A stretch of DNA of 8,516 bases, from contig VSNB01000144.1 of the NCBI GenBank assembly GCA_009774055.1, positions 1 through 8,516 on the forward strand. Direction: 5' to 3'. Shown here in pieces: positions 6,010 to 8,516 of this stretch (the stretch's first letter is position 1; the number at the start of each line of letters is the position of its first letter). The notes beneath the pieces are model-generated. The model ran no database searches, was not told the DNA's origin, and worked only from the letters and a program-made list of their open reading frames with translations. The position numbers and the translations under genes are program-made. Source of the stretch: Clostridiales bacterium (GTDB taxonomy: Bacteria > Bacillota > Clostridia > Oscillospirales > Oscillospiraceae).

Positions 6010-7806
6010 ATGAATTTCAAGAACATGTCCATCAAGAAAAGCCTGATCGTGGGCTTCGGCACGACGATCCTGGTTTCTCTGGTCATTATCATCGCCGCGC
6101 TGGTGATGATGAGCACCCAGAAGGCGGCTTATCAGGACATCATCGACCACTATGTGGAGGCCAACCAGTGCGCCTCCGAGTGCCGCATCGACTACAATAT
6201 CGCCGCCCGCGGCCTGCGGGACGCGGTGCTTTCCGGCGAAATGAGCAACCTGGACACCGCTACTGCCAAAATGTCCGCCCTGGAGACGGCCATCACCGAG
6301 CTCAACGACAGCTTCCCCATGGATGACAAGAGCCAGCTCAACACCTTTGTCAACACCATGAAGGAGTGGGGCGAGGAAGCCCAGGAGATCATCAAGGTAG
6401 CCCGCACGGACCGCGAGACTGCCCGGGGCATGATCGTGGATCGCTGCTCTCCCAAGCTGGCTGCCGCGGCCACGGCCGGCGACAGTCTGGCCGCTCAGCT
6501 CCAGGCTGGCCAGGAAAATATTATCAAGCAGCAGAATACGTCCTCCACCATCGGCATCGTCACTATTGTGGCTGTGATGGTGATTGCCACTATTGTTGTT
6601 GTGCTGATGGCCATCAAGATCATCCGGAGCATTTCCGAGCCCAGCAATCAGGTCCGCGCCGCGCTGGTGGGCTTCAGCCAGGGCAACCTGGGCGTTCCCG
6701 TCAGCTTTAACGGCAGGAACGAGCTGGGCGAAATGTGCGATGCCCTGCGTACCAGTCAGAGCGTACTCCACAGCGTCATTCAGGATATCTCCGAAACCAC
6801 CGGCCAGATGGCTAAGGGCAACTTCGATGTGGAGCTGACCGCCACCTTCCCCGGCGACCTGGCCCCCATCCAGCAGAGCGTCAACCAGTTCGTGGTCCGC
6901 ATGAGCGACACCATCACCAATATCTCCCAGTCCGCCAGCCAGGTGTCCGCCGGCTCCGAGCAGGTATCCAACAGCTCCCAGTCCCTGGCCCAAGGCGCTA
7001 CCGAGCAGGCCAGCGCCGTGGAGGAGCTTGCCGCCACCCTCAATGACATTTCCACCAACTCCAAGCAGACCGCTGCTTCCGCCGAGGAAGCCCGGGTCAG
7101 CGTGGGCCAGGCTGGCGAGCAGGTCCAGGCCAGCAACGACTACGTCAAGCAGCTCAACGTCGCTATGCAGAATATCTCCAGCACCTCCGAGGAGATCAGC
7201 AAGATTGTCGCTACGATTGAAACCATTGCCTTCCAGACCAATATCCTGGCGCTGAACGCCGCCGTGGAGGCCGCCCGCGCGGGTACCGCCGGCAAGGGCT
7301 TTGCCGTTGTGGCCGACGAGGTCCGCAACCTGTCCAGCAAGTCCGACGAGGCTGCCAAGGCCACCAAGGATCTCATTGAGAATTCCATCACCGCCGTCCG
7401 CGAGGGCGCTGACGTGGTGAGCAAGGTTACCGAGTCCCTGGAGAAGACCACCGTTCTGGCTGGCAGCGTGGTGCAGCTGATGGATCAGGTCACCGAGGCC
7501 GTGGAGAGCCAGACCACCGCGATCTCCCAGATCACCGAGGGCATCGACCAGATTTCCGCCGTGGTGCAGACCAACTCCGCCACCAGCGAGGAGTGCGCCG
7601 CCGCCAGCGAGGAGCTCAGCAGCCAGGCGAACATTATGCACCAGCTGATGGCTGAGTTCCAGGTGGGCAGCAAGGGCGCCTTCTCCGGAAGCGCGCCCCG
7701 GGTGACTCCCGTTGTTGACGCCGGCTGGTCCGATGTTCCCTCTGGCGGCGATCCCCTGATGCTGGGCGGCCGCAGCGACAACCCCTTCGGCGGTCCCAAG
7801 TATTGA
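6010..7806 (+). CDS. Methyl-accepting chemotaxis protein (transmembrane chemoreceptor)
   Basis: A 598-aa chemoreceptor that senses ligands outside the membrane and controls the CheA kinase through CheW. TM1 is about 11-34 and TM2 about 179-205. They enclose a sensor region of about 143 residues that resembles the four-helix-bundle class, including DYNIAARGLRDAVLSG (60-75). A HAMP domain with its proline in ISEPSNQV follows (about 206-258), and a second HAMP-like unit seems present at about 259-300 (MAKGNFDVELTATFPGDLAPI). A long coiled coil reaches the highly conserved hairpin tip IAFQTNILALNAAVEAARAG (406-425), followed by GKGFAVVADEVRNLS. The family usually has Glu after ARAG; here it is Thr426. 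The tail beyond the coiled coil (about 560-598) is Gly/Pro/Ser-rich and ends GGPKY, without an NWETF-type CheR/CheB tether. The sensor contains Cys54, Cys58 and Cys146. Position after late flagellar genes fits motility control; the ligand cannot be read from sequence. Confidence 0.96.
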   Translation: MNFKNMSIKKSLIVGFGTTILVSLVIIIAALVMMSTQKAAYQDIIDHYVEANQCASECRIDYNIAARGLRDAVLSGEMSNLDTATAKMSALETAITELNDSFPMDDKSQLNTFVNTMKEWGEEAQEIIKVARTDRETARGMIVDRCSPKLAAAATAGDSLAAQLQAGQENIIKQQNTSSTIGIVTIVAVMVIATIVVVLMAIKIIRSISEPSNQVRAALVGFSQGNLGVPVSFNGRNELGEMCDALRTSQSVLHSVIQDISETTGQMAKGNFDVELTATFPGDLAPIQQSVNQFVVRMSDTITNISQSASQVSAGSEQVSNSSQSLAQGATEQASAVEELAATLNDISTNSKQTAASAEEARVSVGQAGEQVQASNDYVKQLNVAMQNISSTSEEISKIVATIETIAFQTNILALNAAVEAARAGTAGKGFAVVADEVRNLSSKSDEAAKATKDLIENSITAVREGADVVSKVTESLEKTTVLAGSVVQLMDQVTEAVESQTTAISQITEGIDQISAVVQTNSATSEECAAASEELSSQANIMHQLMAEFQVGSKGAFSGSAPRVTPVVDAGWSDVPSGGDPLMLGGRSDNPFGGPKY

Positions 7807-7808
7807 TG

Positions 7809-7837
7809 CGCTGACCCGGGACGATGTCCCTTCAGCG
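7809..7837 (+). other. Interrupted hairpin just after the chemoreceptor stop
   Basis: CGCTGA (7809-7814) pairs with TCAGCG (7832-7837). Inside, GGGAC (7818-7822) pairs with GTCCC (7826-7830), giving a two-part stem with an unequal internal loop. No T-run follows. It begins 3 nt after the stop codon and precedes the longer hairpin at 7850-7892, so the two may together form the 3' end of the transcript. Confidence 0.5.
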
Positions 7838-7849
7838 AAGACGCTACAT

Positions 7850-7892
7850 AGTGGATATGGCGTCCCGCGTCAAGCGGGATGCCATATCCACT
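7850..7892 (+). terminator. 19-bp hairpin, likely terminator of the chemoreceptor transcript
   Basis: AGTGGATATGGCGTCCCGC (7850-7868) and GCGGGATGCCATATCCACT (7874-7892) pair along all 19 positions with one G-U pair, around the loop GTCAA. A pyrimidine-rich stretch with TTTTCTTT (7903-7910) follows, but about 10 nt after the stem, later than in a textbook Rho-independent terminator. The other strand has no T-run after the stem, so a plus-strand terminator is favoured. The length and near-perfection also suit a dispersed palindromic repeat. Confidence 0.55.
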
Positions 7893-7933
7893 CTCCTGTC
7901 CCTTTTCTTTAGCGCAGGAATGAGGTGAGAGCG

Positions 7934-8516
7934 ATGCCCCAGGAATGGAAGAAGCAGGACCAGGGTCTGATTTATGCCCTGGACATCGGGACCCGCAGTA
8001 TTATCGGCGTGGCGGGCCGTGTCTCGGACGAGCGGCTGGAGGTCCTGGCCATTGAAAAAGAAGAGCATGGCCGCCGGGCCATGCTGGACGGCCAGATCGA
8101 GGATATTGAGCAGGTAGCCAAGGTGGCCCGGCGGGTCACCGAACGCATGGAGGCCAAGCTGGGCTGCAAGCTCACAAGGGTCTGCGTGGCCGCCGCAGGG
8201 CGGGCCCTGCGGACGGAGCGGGGCCGCTATGCTATGGATCTGCCCCAGGTGCAGCGCATCGGCAGCGACATCATCAGCCAGCTGGAGAGCGGCGCGGTGT
8301 CCGATGCGGAGAGCCGGCTCAGTGAGGAGCCGGATCCCCAGCGCAGAAGCTACTTGGTGGGCTACACCGTGTCTGGCTACCTGCTGGACCGCTACCCCCT
8401 GGCGACCCTGAAGGACCATAACGGCCAGCAGCTGGAGGCGGAGGTGGTAGCCACCTTCCTGCCCAGCGAGGTGGTGGAGAGCCTGTATACCGTCATGGAG
8501 GCGGCGGGGCTGGAGG
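7934..8516 (+). CDS. FtsA-domain (actin-like) protein, N-terminal part
   Basis: The frame is open from the ATG at 7934 to the right edge, 194 complete codons of an incomplete gene. An AGGTGA site (7923-7928) lies 5 nt upstream. The N-terminus has the actin-fold phosphate-1 motif in YALDIGTRSIIGVAGRV (14-30). FtsA-like subdomain 1A follows (GQIEDIEQVAKVARRVTERM), then a 1C-type region from VCVAAAGRALRTERG to LLDRYPLATLKDHNGQQLEAE and VVESLYTVMEAAGLE. In FtsA this region carries interaction surfaces; the usual SGxHI is AAGRAL here. FtsA tethers FtsZ to the membrane, and PilM relatives act in type IV pilus assembly. Clostridia also carry larger FtsA-domain proteins of unknown role, and this is perhaps one of those rather than the true divisome FtsA, because no ftsQ or ftsZ is in view. 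The C-terminal membrane helix cannot be checked. A long hairpin separates it from the chemoreceptor, so it may have its own promoter. Confidence 0.85.
   Translation, partial: MPQEWKKQDQGLIYALDIGTRSIIGVAGRVSDERLEVLAIEKEEHGRRAMLDGQIEDIEQVAKVARRVTERMEAKLGCKLTRVCVAAAGRALRTERGRYAMDLPQVQRIGSDIISQLESGAVSDAESRLSEEPDPQRRSYLVGYTVSGYLLDRYPLATLKDHNGQQLEAEVVATFLPSEVVESLYTVMEAAGLE

Noticed and set aside
5992..7641. Open frame of 549 codons on the minus strand across the chemoreceptor gene
   Set aside because: The plus strand encodes a textbook chemoreceptor. The antisense product is a low-complexity Gly/Leu/His/Asp-rich sequence produced by codon bias.
7844..8419. 191-codon minus-strand frame over the FtsA-like gene and the hairpin
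   Set aside because: It overlaps a clear FtsA-domain frame and runs through the palindromic hairpin; no protein family is recognisable.

Overview
ORGANISM. The window looks like chromosomal DNA of a motile, fairly GC-rich member of the Clostridia, most plausibly the Oscillospiraceae (Oscillibacter/Intestinimonas-like). This rests on Firmicutes-style ribosome binding sites (AAAGGAG, AGGAGG), an oversized clostridial-type FliD, the fliD-fliS pairing, and strong G/C third-position use. The placement is inference; there is no rRNA or other marker gene here. I see no tRNA, rRNA, CRISPR array, insertion sequence or integrase, and almost all of the window is coding.

LAYOUT. Left arm, minus strand: a ParA/Soj-type ATPase (443-1207, TTG start) is followed 43 bp later by an acidic, proline-rich protein (399 down to the window edge, incomplete). 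The two probably form one transcript. A 144-bp divergent intergenic region (1208-1351) separates them from the plus-strand genes. Right arm, plus strand: fliD (flagellar filament cap, 961 aa), fliS (flagellin chaperone), a small helical protein overlapping fliS by 4 bp (FliT/FlgN-like chaperone candidate), an FtsE-like ABC ATPase with no FtsX beside it, a transmembrane methyl-accepting chemotaxis protein, and the first 194 codons of an FtsA-domain protein that runs off the right edge. Hairpins lie in the gaps before the ABC ATPase (5066-5093) and after the chemoreceptor (7809-7837 and 7850-7892). The chemoreceptor has a structured leader of about 180 nt.

HOW THE GENES FIT TOGETHER. fliD, fliS and the small helical gene form a late-flagellar filament cluster: cap, flagellin chaperone, and probably another export chaperone. 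The chemoreceptor supplies the sensory input for the same motility organelle. The unusual part is what surrounds them. Three homologues of cell-division or positioning NTPases (ParA, FtsE-like, FtsA-like) lie within about 8 kb of flagellar and chemotaxis genes, without their usual partners ParB and FtsX in view. One reading is that this module places flagella or chemoreceptor arrays, or couples their assembly to cell division. That reading is a hypothesis from gene context only.

LIMITS. Function calls rest on motifs read by eye. Promoters are weak matches. The two edge genes are incomplete, so their C-terminal domains cannot be judged.
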